This document shows positions 31,123-38,652 of a DNA stretch of 40,874 nt, piece after piece. The DNA comes from a virus. The notes under the pieces are model-generated. The model was not told the origin of the DNA and ran no database searches. It saw nothing but the letters and a program-made list of their open reading frames with translations. Numbering within the stretch: the first letter of the stretch is position 1; each line of letters begins with the position of its first letter. Location: positions 1 through 40,874 of IMG/VR virus record IMGVR_UViG_3300008218_003004, one strand, 5' to 3'. Both the position numbers and the translations under genes were made by a program.

Positions 31123-31293
31123 GTGCTGCTTGGCGGCTTTGAGGCGCCCTTTTGAGATCACCTGAATCTGGAATTGGCGACCTTCCGGCACGCGATCCTC
31201 CGGCCATTCACGGACGGATTGATAGCGGATGCCCAGGGCGTCTGCGGTTTGCTGGATGCCGCCGAAGAACTCGACAACTTCAGATTTCTTCAT
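31111..31293 (-). CDS. cro: Cro-like repressor
   Basis: A 60-residue protein with a P22-Cro/YdaS-type helix-turn-helix: VVEFFGGIQQTADALGIRYQ then SVREWPEDRVPEGRQFQIQV, ending in a Lys/Arg-rich tail. ATG 31293 follows AAGGAGA. It is divergent from cI across the right operator and is the first gene of the early right operon. It would act against CI by binding the same operators. The last bases overlap the terminator hairpin. Confidence 0.88.
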   Translation of the reverse strand: MKKSEVVEFFGGIQQTADALGIRYQSVREWPEDRVPEGRQFQIQVISKGRLKAAKQHSAA

Positions 31294-31397
31294 TGGTGGT
31301 CTCCTTAACTTTGTGCCGCTATTAAGGCATACCTGAACTTAAAAGGTCAAGCATTATGCAGGCATACCTTTCAGGACCACCTGTAAAGTCTGGCTCT
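31294..31397. promoter_or_regulatory. Right operator region (OR) between cro and cI
   Basis: Two operator copies with core AGGCATACCT are visible at 31325-31334 and 31360-31369, and a weaker half-site AGGTCAAGCA lies between (31344-31353). The first lies in the 19-bp block CTATTAAGGCATACCTGAA (31319-31337), repeated exactly in inverse orientation at 32613-32631. The cro promoter on the minus strand is TTGACC (31350-31345), 18 bp, CTTAAT (31326-31321), so its -10 box lies inside the 19-bp operator. The cI promoter is weaker, perhaps with CATTAT at 31352-31357. Confidence 0.8.
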
Positions 31398-32084
31398 ATG
31401 AATGAACACGCTGAAAGAGTCAGGCAGCTTCTCGTTGCCAGAGGGGTGAAGGATCGGAGCATGAAGCCGGAGCTTGCCCGTGTCTGCGATATTTCCTATC
31501 AGTCGGTCCAGGGCTGGTTTGATGGCAGCACAAAAAGCATCACCGCCAAAAACCTGGCCAAAATTGCCAAGCACTGGAATGCGGATCTCGCTTGGCTAAC
31601 CACCGGTCGGGGCGAAATGGATGCGCTATCTGGCGTCTTTGAAGAGGGGCCGACTTACCGAATAAGAACTGGGGTGCAGGGAGTGCCAGTAGTAGGCAGG
31701 GCAGAGCTGGGATCAGAGGGCTTCTGGAATGAGACAGAGCACCCCGTTGGCAATGGTGACGGGTTCATTGATTGGCCAACCACCGACCCGAACGCCTATG
31801 CTGTGGAGGCCAACGGGGACAGTATGGCGCCACGCATCAAACACAGGGAGTTCATCATTGTGGAGCCCAACGCAGAGATTATGCCGGGCGACGAAGTGCT
31901 GGTGAAGACCTGGGAAGAGCCGCCCAGATGCATGGTGAAGGTATTTCAGTACACCCGCGACGGCAGGCACCATCTAGCCAACATCAACACAGAATATGAA
32001 GACTTCAGGCTGGACGAAGACAAGGTGGCAAAGATGCACTTTGTTGCCGGTATCGCAAAACGCAAGATGCACCGCCACGAATAA
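31398..32084 (+). CDS. cI: CI-like repressor with S24 peptidase fold
   Basis: A 228-residue repressor from ATG 31398; the upstream ATG at 31356 lies in the operator and is unlikely. N-terminal HTH at about 22-65 (MKPELARVCDISYQSVQGWF). C-terminal LexA/S24 domain: Ser142 in ANGDSMAPRI and Lys170 in GDEVLVKTW form the catalytic dyad. The linker reads VPVVGRAELGSEG; no Ala-Gly or Cys-Gly cleavage pair is seen before the catalytic domain. No ribosome-binding site precedes the start, as in leaderless PRM transcripts. It is the central repressor of lysogeny. Confidence 0.92.
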   Translation: MNEHAERVRQLLVARGVKDRSMKPELARVCDISYQSVQGWFDGSTKSITAKNLAKIAKHWNADLAWLTTGRGEMDALSGVFEEGPTYRIRTGVQGVPVVGRAELGSEGFWNETEHPVGNGDGFIDWPTTDPNAYAVEANGDSMAPRIKHREFIIVEPNAEIMPGDEVLVKTWEEPPRCMVKVFQYTRDGRHHLANINTEYEDFRLDEDKVAKMHFVAGIAKRKMHRHE

Positions 32085-32109
32085 TGGGAAATACACCCAA
32101 GGAGGGAAC

Positions 32110-32457
32110 ATGAAGAAAATCCTTTTTTGCATATCCATAATGCTATCTGCCACAGCAACAGCGAACCCAAATGCCTACGACAAAACAACCGATTACAAGA
32201 AAATCGGCTGGATGGATAAGGGCATGGAGCAGGTGAAAGCCAAACTCAAAGATCCTGAATCGGCTCAGTTTTCTGGCGTATACTTCCATAGGGGAGCGGA
32301 TGGCGTGCCCATGACCTGCGGGAAAGTTAATGCCAAAAACAGTTTTGGCGGTTATACCGGCTCCGAGCGATTCTTCTCTGCGGGAAAACCACATTTGACC
32401 TTTCTTGAGTCGCAGGTTGATGGCTTTCCTGGCCTTTGGTCCAAGTTCTGCCAATAA
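32110..32457 (+). CDS. Secreted protein co-expressed with CI (moron candidate)
   Basis: A 115-residue protein with a signal peptide (KKILFCISIMLSATATANPN, cleavage near Ala18). ATG 32110 follows AAGGAGGG, the strongest ribosome-binding site in the area. The mature domain has KLKDPESAQFSGVYFHRGAD, CGKVNAKNSFGGYTGSERF and a C-terminal Cys, the same domain as the lipoprotein at 9636-10055. It lies 25 bp after cI on the same strand, before a terminator, so it should be made in the lysogen. That suggests a lysogenic-conversion role in the periplasm, possibly exclusion or a host-fitness effect. Confidence 0.82.
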   Translation: MKKILFCISIMLSATATANPNAYDKTTDYKKIGWMDKGMEQVKAKLKDPESAQFSGVYFHRGADGVPMTCGKVNAKNSFGGYTGSERFFSAGKPHLTFLESQVDGFPGLWSKFCQ

Positions 32458-32476
32458 TCGCACCCCTCTTCTATCT

Positions 32477-32501
32477 GGCCCGCCACTGAGCGGGCCTTTT
32501 T
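32477..32501 (+). terminator. Intrinsic terminator after the cI-moron unit
   Basis: GGCCCGC, 6-nt loop, GCGGGCC and TTTTT on the plus strand. It isolates the lysogenic transcript from the left operon. Confidence 0.9.
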
Positions 32502-32564
32502 ACATCCCCCCTGCCCTCCTCTTTCGCTGAACCAGCATAAATCATATCGGTCATTTTGGGCCTA

Positions 32565-32631
32565 TTTTAAGTTTTACCTTAAAATAAGTTAAGGCACCCC
32601 TTTACTCCATAATTCAGGTATGCCTTAATAG
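32565..32631. promoter_or_regulatory. Left operator region (OL) and PL promoter
   Basis: Three operator-like sites with centres about 22-24 bp apart: AGTTTTACCT (32570-32579), AGGCACCCCT (32592-32601) and AGGTATGCCT (32616-32625). The last lies in the exact inverse copy (32613-32631) of the 19-bp OR block. On the plus strand TTTACT (32601-32606), 17 bp, CTTAAT (32624-32629) is the likely PL, with its -10 box within the operator, mirroring the cro promoter. Confidence 0.78.
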
Positions 32632-32663
32632 TTCCACGCTAACCGAACAGCCCGGAGCCAGAC

Positions 32664-32978
32664 ATGAACTCAGCCCTCAGAAATCAGCAAGCCATGACCA
32701 ACGCGCAAGCGGCCTATGACAACGCCCTGCCGGTGGACGATCTGGATTTCCTGGACGACGACAAAACCGACTTCGACCGGGAAGAGGAAGAGGCGCTGGC
32801 AGAAACCGGAGCTGGCCGGGTCATCGAACCGGAAAAGCTGTGGGCAGCCCTTCGCCGCAAGCCTGAATTCCGGTCCGTTCTGGACACCGTAATCAACGAA
32901 TTGATGGACGACGAGCGTTACCAGCAGGCCCGCGACGAGCGCATGAAGCTGGACGCAGAACAACGGATGGAGCCGTAA
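32664..32978 (+). CDS. First gene of the left operon, acidic hypothetical protein
   Basis: A 104-residue acidic protein (Asp/Glu cluster ALPVDDLDFLDDDKTDFDRE), then PEKLWAALRRKPEFRSVLDT and a charged C-terminus. ATG 32664 follows CGGAG. It occupies the place of lambda N, but is acidic rather than Arg-rich, so it is not an obvious N protein. It may be an adaptor or inhibitor of a host protein; this is speculative. Confidence 0.7.
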   Translation: MNSALRNQQAMTNAQAAYDNALPVDDLDFLDDDKTDFDREEEEALAETGAGRVIEPEKLWAALRRKPEFRSVLDTVINELMDDERYQQARDERMKLDAEQRMEP

Positions 32979-32981
32979 GCC

Positions 32982-33269
32982 ATGAGCGAATCAAAACGCA
33001 TTGAGATTCTGAGCGAGCAGGCGGTCATTGACGCCAAATCGCTCAGCCACGAATGGGTCAGCGTAAGAGCGGCAGAAGTGGTGCGCTTCACCTGGCATGG
33101 CAAGTGGGAAATGGCGCAAATCGAGTGGGGCGCGCTGAGTCTGACCTGTCTGACCATCAACCGGGCGCTGGCTCTGATTGATGCGGTCATTGCGCACAAG
33201 TTGGGCGTCTCTCGGATTGCTCCGCCGCCCCAGATCATCTACCCGCAAGCACCCCGGAGCGCCGCATGA
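32982..33269 (+). CDS. Hypothetical protein of the left operon
   Basis: A 95-residue soluble protein, 3 bp after the preceding stop. MSESKRIEILSEQAVIDAKS then RFTWHGKWEMAQIEWGALSL, followed by a helix CLTINRALALIDAVIAHKLG and a Pro-rich end. No family recognised. The next gene overlaps by 4 nt. Confidence 0.65.
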   Translation: MSESKRIEILSEQAVIDAKSLSHEWVSVRAAEVVRFTWHGKWEMAQIEWGALSLTCLTINRALALIDAVIAHKLGVSRIAPPPQIIYPQAPRSAA

Positions 33270-33475
33270 GATACGGAAACATTGTTCTCGGTTCCGCCGT
33301 CGCGATGGCTCTACTCGCCATCCTTTGCATGGCCGGGGAAATGGACTACCAGGACGCCAAGCTGGAAGAACAGCACACCTGCGCCATGGTGCGCGATGGA
33401 ATCTGGCCCGCTGAGCAGGCCGAAAACTACAACTGCGCCGATCCGGTGCAAGTGGCAGGAGTTGAGCATGAGTGA
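33266..33475 (+). CDS. Small membrane-anchored protein
   Basis: A 69-residue protein with one N-terminal membrane helix or signal peptide (VLGSAVAMALLAILCMAGEM) and a small outer part with two Cys (QHTCAMVRDGIWP, ENYNCADPVQ). It overlaps both neighbours. Function unknown. Confidence 0.65.
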   Translation: MRYGNIVLGSAVAMALLAILCMAGEMDYQDAKLEEQHTCAMVRDGIWPAEQAENYNCADPVQVAGVEHE

Positions 33476-33734
33476 AGTTAATGGTGGCGGCCCAGCATTC
33501 CCGCACCCGCAAGGATGGAGAAAAGACGGCAGCGCCGTGGGAGAAGGCCTGTCGCTGCGCGACTACTTCGCCGCTAAGTGCGATGTGTCTTTTTACGCGC
33601 CCTCCGAGACCCTGGAGAGACAAATGGGGCGCAACCCAACAATTGGCGAGATGGCTGATTACATCGCCTCCATTCGTTACATAGAGGCCGACGCAATGCT
33701 GGCCCAAAGAGATACCGATACGACAGAGCGCTGA
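33468..33734 (+). CDS. Conserved phage protein with GGPAFP and SLRDYFAAK motifs
   Basis: An 88-residue protein from ATG 33468, overlapping the preceding gene by 8 bp. Motifs SEVNGGGPAFPHPQG, VGEGLSLRDYFAAKCDVS and MADYIASIRYIEADAML are found in a widespread class of small phage proteins of unknown function next to recombination genes. The competing frame at 33472 encodes an implausible Ser/Arg/Cys-rich protein. Confidence 0.72.
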   Translation: MSEVNGGGPAFPHPQGWRKDGSAVGEGLSLRDYFAAKCDVSFYAPSETLERQMGRNPTIGEMADYIASIRYIEADAMLAQRDTDTTER

Positions 33735-33786
33735 TCTGTTGTTTTGCGGGGTCCGCCCCGCCTTTTATTCGAGCAAGGAGCAGAGC

Positions 33787-34524
33787 ATGAACGCGATTGC
33801 ACAGACCAACGGCTTCGCCTTGAAGCCAACCAGCATGCAGGAAGCCATGGCGTTTGCTGAGAAGATTTCCAGCAGCCAGATGGTGCCGAAGAACTATCAG
33901 GGTCGCCCCGATGACACGCTGGTGGCAATGATGATGGGCAGCGAGCTGGGGCTGAACCCGATCCAGGCATTGCAGAACATCGCCGTCATTAACGGGAAGC
34001 CGGCCATCTACGGTGATGCCCTTCTGGCCCTGGTTCAGAACCACCCGAAATTTGGTGGCCATGAAGAGAGCTTTGACGAAGGCACCATGACTGCCACCTG
34101 CACCGTCTGGCGCAAAGGTGACGAGAAAAAACACACCGTGACTTTCAGCCGCCAGGATGCCGAGCACGCAAAGCTGTGGGGCAAGCAAGGTCCGTGGCAG
34201 CAGTACCCCAAGCGGATGCTCATGTGGCGCGCTCGTGGCTATGCCCTGCGGGATAAATTCGCCGATGCCCTGGGTGGCCTGATTACCGTGGAAGAGGCCC
34301 GGGACATTCAGGAGGAGCGCGACATCACCCCGCGTGAAGCTGACAAGCCGCAGGCGCTGCCCCATTACCCGGCTGGTGACTTCGAGACCAATTTTCCCAA
34401 GTGGGCCGCGCTGATCCAGTCCGGCAAGCGCAGCGCACAGCAGATTATCGACATGGTGGCCAGCAAGGCGCCGCTGACTGAAGAGCAGGCCCAGCAGGTC
34501 CAGGCCGTAGAGCAAGGAGAATAA
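33787..34524 (+). CDS. recT: RecT family single-strand annealing protein
   Basis: A 245-residue recombinase from ATG 33787 (AAGGAGCAG upstream). RecT motifs: AMMMGSELGLNPIQALQNI, VINGKPAIYGDALLALV (about 55-83), then AKLWGKQGPWQQYPKRMLM and WRARGYALRDKFADALGG, the conserved core near residue 140-165. It anneals complementary single strands for recombination and perhaps genome circularisation. The exonuclease gene follows by 2 bp, its usual partner. Confidence 0.95.
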   Translation: MNAIAQTNGFALKPTSMQEAMAFAEKISSSQMVPKNYQGRPDDTLVAMMMGSELGLNPIQALQNIAVINGKPAIYGDALLALVQNHPKFGGHEESFDEGTMTATCTVWRKGDEKKHTVTFSRQDAEHAKLWGKQGPWQQYPKRMLMWRARGYALRDKFADALGGLITVEEARDIQEERDITPREADKPQALPHYPAGDFETNFPKWAALIQSGKRSAQQIIDMVASKAPLTEEQAQQVQAVEQGE

Positions 34525-34526
34525 CG

Positions 34527-36122
34527 ATGCAGATTATCAACGTCACCCAAGGCAGCCCGGAATGGCAGGCCCTTCGCGCCAACCACAATACCGCCAGCGA
34601 AGCGCCGGCCATGATGGGTAAGAGCAAATACCAGTCCCGCTCTGCTCTGCTGGAGCAGAAAGCTACCGGCATGGTCGAGGAAATCACCCCGGCCCAGCAG
34701 GCCATCTTTGACCGTGGCCATGCTGCTGAGGCTGCCGCCCGACCGATTGCCGAGGAAATCATCGGTGACGAGCTGTTTCCGGCTACCGCTCTGGATGATG
34801 ACGGTGTTCTGCTGGCCAGCTACGACGGCGTGACCATGTTGGAAGACGTGATCTGGGAGCACAAGCTGATTAACGACAAGCTGCGTGCCGCCACCGTGGA
34901 CACCCTGGAAGAGCACTACAAGATCCAGATGGATCAGCAGCTGCTGGTGAGTGGTGCCGAGAAGTGCCTGTTCATGGCCAGCGATGGCACCAAGGAAGAC
35001 TGCAACCACTTCTGGTACACCACAACCCCGGAGCGCCTGGCAGCCATCAAGGCAGGCTGGGAGCAATTCAACGCCGATCTGGCCGAGTACCAGCCACGCA
35101 AGCAAGAGCAGTCTGCCACCGCCACGGTGACCGAAGACCTGCCCGCCGTATCGGTTCAGGTGTCAGGCTCCCTGTCCATCGTGGACAACTTCGACCGGTT
35201 TGAGACTGAGCTGCGCCAGTTTGTTGAAGATCGCCTGATTCGCGACCCGAAGACCGATCAGGACTTTGCCGACCTGGACAACCAGGTCAAAGCGCTGAAA
35301 AAGGCCGAGGACGCGCTGGACGCAGCCGAAGCCCAGCTGCTGGCCCAGGTTGAAGCCGTGGACACCGCCAAGCGCCGCAAGGACATGCTGCACAAGCTGG
35401 CCCGCGATAACCGCCTGATGGCCGAGAAGCTGGTGAAGGAGCAGAAGAAGGCCATCAAGCTCCAGATTGCCCAGGACGCAAAGCAGGCGGTCGAAGACCA
35501 CGGCGCCAAGGTGCAGGCCACTCTGGACGGCTACACGCTGCCCCGCGTGCCCACCGACTTCAACGAGGCCATGAAGGGCAAGCGCACGATCACCACTCTG
35601 CGCGATGCAGCCGACAACGAAGTGGCCCGGGCGAAGATCGCCATCAACGAAGCCGCCGACCTGATCCGGGCAAACGCCAAGATCATTGCCGACGCCGGCC
35701 ACGAATTCCTGTTTGCCGACCGGCAGCAGCTGGCCCTGAAAGACAGTGAGCTGGTGAAGCTGGAAGTGGAAAGCCGCATCACCCGGCACAAACAGGAAGA
35801 AGAACGCCGCCTGGAAGCTGAGCGCCAGCGCATCGCCGCCGAGGAAAAGGCCAAGGCCGAGCGTGAGGCACAGCAGAAAGCCGACGCCGAGAAAGTCGCC
35901 CAGCAGGCCAAGGAGGCGCCGAAGCCTGAGCCGGTAGCAGAGCAGCCCGCACAGGTGAAAACCGAGCCTCGCGCCGAATACAAGGCGGCAACCACCGAGC
36001 CGGAGCGCCCCAGCGACCAGGATATTCTGCGCGCCATCGCCGCCGAATTTCAGGTGGACGTGCATACCGCTGCCGGCTGGGTGCTGGAAATGAATCAACA
36101 GGAACTGGAACGCGTCGCCTAA
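34527..36122 (+). CDS. YqaJ/lambda-exo-type nuclease with long coiled-coil extension
   Basis: A 531-residue protein. Residues 1-200 are a YqaJ exonuclease domain: QGSPEWQALRANHNTASEAP, the metal site ASYDG (about 97-101), WEHK (about 110-113, Glu-x-Lys) and KIQMDQQLLVSG (about 132-143). Residues of about 225-320 and 400-480 are charged coiled coil (KQEEERRLEAERQRIAAEEK), with an intervening DUF1351-like helical segment (RDAADNEVARAKIAINEAAD) and a C-terminal helix QELERVA. The exonuclease should make 3' overhangs for RecT. The extension is unusual relative to the roughly 200-residue standard nuclease. Confidence 0.88.
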   Translation: MQIINVTQGSPEWQALRANHNTASEAPAMMGKSKYQSRSALLEQKATGMVEEITPAQQAIFDRGHAAEAAARPIAEEIIGDELFPATALDDDGVLLASYDGVTMLEDVIWEHKLINDKLRAATVDTLEEHYKIQMDQQLLVSGAEKCLFMASDGTKEDCNHFWYTTTPERLAAIKAGWEQFNADLAEYQPRKQEQSATATVTEDLPAVSVQVSGSLSIVDNFDRFETELRQFVEDRLIRDPKTDQDFADLDNQVKALKKAEDALDAAEAQLLAQVEAVDTAKRRKDMLHKLARDNRLMAEKLVKEQKKAIKLQIAQDAKQAVEDHGAKVQATLDGYTLPRVPTDFNEAMKGKRTITTLRDAADNEVARAKIAINEAADLIRANAKIIADAGHEFLFADRQQLALKDSELVKLEVESRITRHKQEEERRLEAERQRIAAEEKAKAEREAQQKADAEKVAQQAKEAPKPEPVAEQPAQVKTEPRAEYKAATTEPERPSDQDILRAIAAEFQVDVHTAAGWVLEMNQQELERVA

Positions 36123-36302
36123 TTCATGGCCCCAGCGGGCGGTGGGCAACACCCGCAGCCAGGGCGCCCGGCTCCTTGCCCCCTCTTAACCACGGAAGGC
36201 CGTGGGGATAGCCAAAGGCGCGAGGGGAGCGAATCTCATGGCGTGACCTGACCGACTGGCCCGGTCGATAAACGGGCGTTAATTCAAACAGTGGAGAAGA
36301 TG
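36123..36302. other. Non-coding stretch with several small inverted repeats
   Basis: About 180 bases without a convincing gene. Possible hairpins: GCGGG with CCCGC early on (about 36132-36156), CCACGG-AAGG-CCGTGG at about 36189-36206, and CCCG with CGGG near 36259-36275. No T run follows any of them. It could be an mRNA processing or regulatory leader for the genes that follow; no function is assigned. Confidence 0.4.
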
Positions 36303-36509
36303 ATGGATACCGATAAGTTTTGGATTTCGCTCTGGAAGATCGGGGCACTGACCCTTTGCGTCATTGTGATCAGCGTCATGACTAGCTGTCAGATGACCAA
36401 AGAGAAGGTGGCGCGAATGGTTGAGGCGGGTGCCGGCCCAATGGAGGCTTCATGCTCTCTTTCGGAGAGCCAGCACATGTGCCACAGCATTATTGCGGCT
36501 GGAAAATAG
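36303..36509 (+). CDS. Small membrane or lipoprotein-like hypothetical protein
   Basis: A 68-residue protein from ATG 36303, 6 nt after GGAG. N-terminal membrane segment WKIGALTLCVIVISVMTSCQ with a Cys resembling a weak lipobox (MTSC), then KEKVARMVEAGAGPMEASCS, a phrase common in small phage proteins. Function unknown. Confidence 0.65.
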   Translation: MDTDKFWISLWKIGALTLCVIVISVMTSCQMTKEKVARMVEAGAGPMEASCSLSESQHMCHSIIAAGK

Positions 36510-36543
36510 GACGGCGGCGTGAACAACGGCACAGGAGAGCACC

Positions 36544-36696
36544 ATGGATCTGGTTTTGATCTTCCTCCTCTGCCTCTGGTTTGGCTGGCCGCCGCCTACC
36601 GGTCAGCCATTTGAGAGCGCGGACCACCGGGCGGAACTGGTGGCAGCCATCAGCACAGAGGCAACCGCACTGGGTTGGACGGTGTATGGAGCGTAG
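36544..36696 (+). CDS. Small protein with N-terminal membrane segment (50 residues)
   Basis: Open frame from ATG 36544, preceded by AGGAGAG at 6 nt, to TAG 36696. Starts MDLVLIFLLCLWFGWPPPTG (membrane segment) and continues as a short soluble helix (HRAELVAAISTEATALGWTV). The good ribosome-binding site and in-frame length support a real gene. Function unknown. Confidence 0.6.
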   Translation: MDLVLIFLLCLWFGWPPPTGQPFESADHRAELVAAISTEATALGWTVYGA

Positions 36697-36711
36697 GCAA
36701 GTGAACAAGCG

Positions 36712-36936
36712 ATGCGGTGCGGCGCTGAAATACGGAGAAGCGCTCAAGAGTCCCGGAAATACGGCCCGGATTATGCGGGCGGAAGCTCTGAGTACAAACA
36801 GACATTATACCCGCTGCCGGGGATCGTGCGGGTCAATGGCCCTGAGCGATTTGTGCGAACAAACCGCAAGCCGGAGTGGCGACCGGCCACCGCATCCATT
36901 CAGACAACGGAGAGAGATACATGGCTAACGATTTGA
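36712..36936 (+). CDS. Possible hypothetical protein (frame uncertain)
   Basis: A 74-residue frame ([20 protein letters not shown], then [20 protein letters not shown] and [20 protein letters not shown]) running 16 bp into ssb. The composition is protein-like, but no ribosome-binding site precedes it. A competing frame from ATG 36686 to 36928 encodes a Cys/Arg/Ser-rich product, which looks less plausible. I keep this as a low-confidence gene. Confidence 0.35.
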   Translation: MRCGAEIRRSAQESRKYGPDYAGGSSEYKQTLYPLPGIVRVNGPERFVRTNRKPEWRPATASIQTTERDTWLTI

Positions 36937-37412
36937 ACCTTTGCCTTTTCATTGGTCGCCTTGGCGCTGACCCGGAAACGCGCTTTGCGCCGAGTGGAAC
37001 CGCTGTGACCAATATCCGCATTGCCGTTGGCAAAACGTGGAAGGACAAGAATGGGCAGACCCAGGAAGCCACCGAATGGGTGCCAGTGGTCATGTTTTCC
37101 CGCCTTGCTGAAGTGGCCGGCGAATACCTGAAGAAAGGCTCTCGGGTGCGGATCAATGGCGAGTTCAAGACGCGCAAGTGGGAGGGTCAGGACGGCCAGC
37201 CGCGCTACACCACCGAGATCGTGGCCAACGAAATGCAGATGCTGGACGGGCGCGGTGACGGGCAGCCATCACAGAATGGTGTCATGCAGGCCAGTCAAAG
37301 CTATCAGCAGAACCAGGCACCAGCTCAGGGTGGAGGGTTTGGCCCGTCTGCGCCAGCGGATGATTTCGACGATTCCATCCCATTCGCTCCACTGGACTGG
37401 AGGCTGACATGA
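36921..37412 (+). CDS. ssb: Single-stranded DNA-binding protein
   Basis: A 163-residue SSB from ATG 36921, 8 nt after GGAGAG. OB fold: [80 protein letters not shown] and [17 protein letters not shown] (about 4-110), then a Gln/Gly-rich linker. The acidic tip DDSIPF, which recruits partners, is followed by eight further residues (AP...LT) instead of being the C-terminus. It works with RecT, exonuclease and NinB. Confidence 0.95.
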   Translation: MANDLNLCLFIGRLGADPETRFAPSGTAVTNIRIAVGKTWKDKNGQTQEATEWVPVVMFSRLAEVAGEYLKKGSRVRINGEFKTRKWEGQDGQPRYTTEIVANEMQMLDGRGDGQPSQNGVMQASQSYQQNQAPAQGGGFGPSAPADDFDDSIPFAPLDWRLT

Positions 37413-37591
37413 ACCTTAACCCAGACACCATCCAGCAGCTCCTGTGCCACCGCATACAGGGATTGGGAGCGCAGGACAGGACACAGCAGAGAGCCCAGCG
37501 CCTGGTGCTGGTGAAGGTCTGCAAAGGAAAGAAGGCGCTGCTAGCACTGAGAGAGACAACGGCCTTTGTGGCCAGGGAGACGGACAAGTGA
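37409..37591 (+). CDS. Hypothetical 60-residue basic protein
   Basis: Overlaps the ssb stop by 4 nt (ATGA) and the next start by 4 nt. Sequence [20 protein letters not shown] then [20 protein letters not shown] suggests a small helix-strand basic protein. Competing frames give unlikely products. Unknown function. Confidence 0.55.
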   Translation: MNLNPDTIQQLLCHRIQGLGAQDRTQQRAQRLVLVKVCKGKKALLALRETTAFVARETDK

Positions 37592-38652
37592 ACGCAATTG
37601 AGCTGATAGCAGCCCTGAAGGGCGCGGACGAAGAAACGGCCATGGAGCTGGTTGACCGGCTTCAGTGCGGAGAGATTGACTGCTCAGTATTGCCCACCGG
37701 TAAAGATAATGCAGTCCAGCAGGCCCAGATATGGGCGCAAGAAGCACGCACCCAGAAAGGGATCGTTGAGGAGATCGGCAAGCTGGTGGGCTGCGCCAAC
37801 GACTGGGAAATGGTCGACGCCATCAAAGCCGCCCTTAGCGCCAGTGGTGGGGAGGCGCCGGTTGGCTGGATGTGGGAAGCATATGGGCAGCGCAATTTTA
37901 CCGCCGGATGTCACCACAAGGAGGTGCTGGAATCTGATGGCGTGGTGATGACGCCCCTCTACACCCACCCCGTCCCGCCATCTGTTGCGGTGCCGGAGGG
38001 CTGGAAGCTGGTGCCGATTGAGCCGACAGCTCTAATGATGGATGCGGCTTGTCACGCCTACGGTGGTGACGATGATTGGCTGTTCCACAACGGCCATGAC
38101 GTGATCCTCTGCCACCGCGCCATGGTGAATGCCGCCCCATCCCCCGACCATTCCGGTGACGCCAACAAAGTGGTGGATGATCTGCCGGGCATGTGGGACC
38201 AGTCAGACCTTTCTGGCGGTGAGACTGATGCCGACCATATTGCCGACGCTGGGAAGGTGTCTTTCGTGGATGGCCTTGGTGCGCAACGGATGACTGCTGA
38301 GGAATGTAAGGAAGGCATTGAGTACATCATTCACGGCGACAGCATTTATTGGCCGCTATCTGATGATGACGAACTGCGCTTAATACAGGCTGCGTGCGGC
38401 AACGGAGAATTTACTTATCCGCAAGCCACCCCCTCTGTGCCGGAGAACGATAATGGTGTCTCCAGTGCCTACGACAGCGGCTACCTAGATGCGATGCTCT
38501 ACGCTCGCGTCTGCTGCGATCGATTGGACAACCCTGAAAACACTAAAGATTATCGAGATTGTGCAAGGTTTCTGGATTTGATTTTCAAGAGCGAAATTGA
38601 TGAAGCCGCCCGCCTCCGCACCGCTGGCGACGAGGGGGAGGGGGTGGAGTGA
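37588..38652 (+). CDS. Hypothetical Ea22/eaa-like early protein
   Basis: A 354-residue protein starting at GTG 37588 (GTGA overlap, GGGAGA upstream). Modules: N-terminal [20 protein letters not shown] with helix pairs, a strand motif VGWMWEAYGQRNFTAGCHHK and TPLYTHPVPPSVAVPEGWKL followed by VPIEPTALMMDAACHAYGG, which recur in lambdoid early-left proteins, and a C-terminal helical part. It looks mosaic, with the middle phrase shared between many phage genes. The function is not known. Confidence 0.7.
   Translation: MNAIELIAALKGADEETAMELVDRLQCGEIDCSVLPTGKDNAVQQAQIWAQEARTQKGIVEEIGKLVGCANDWEMVDAIKAALSASGGEAPVGWMWEAYGQRNFTAGCHHKEVLESDGVVMTPLYTHPVPPSVAVPEGWKLVPIEPTALMMDAACHAYGGDDDWLFHNGHDVILCHRAMVNAAPSPDHSGDANKVVDDLPGMWDQSDLSGGETDADHIADAGKVSFVDGLGAQRMTAEECKEGIEYIIHGDSIYWPLSDDDELRLIQAACGNGEFTYPQATPSVPENDNGVSSAYDSGYLDAMLYARVCCDRLDNPENTKDYRDCARFLDLIFKSEIDEAARLRTAGDEGEGVE

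Noticed and set aside
35163-36152. A 329-residue minus-strand frame opposite the exonuclease extension
   Set aside because: Leu/Gly/Phe-rich shadow caused by the Ala/Glu/Lys-rich coding strand.
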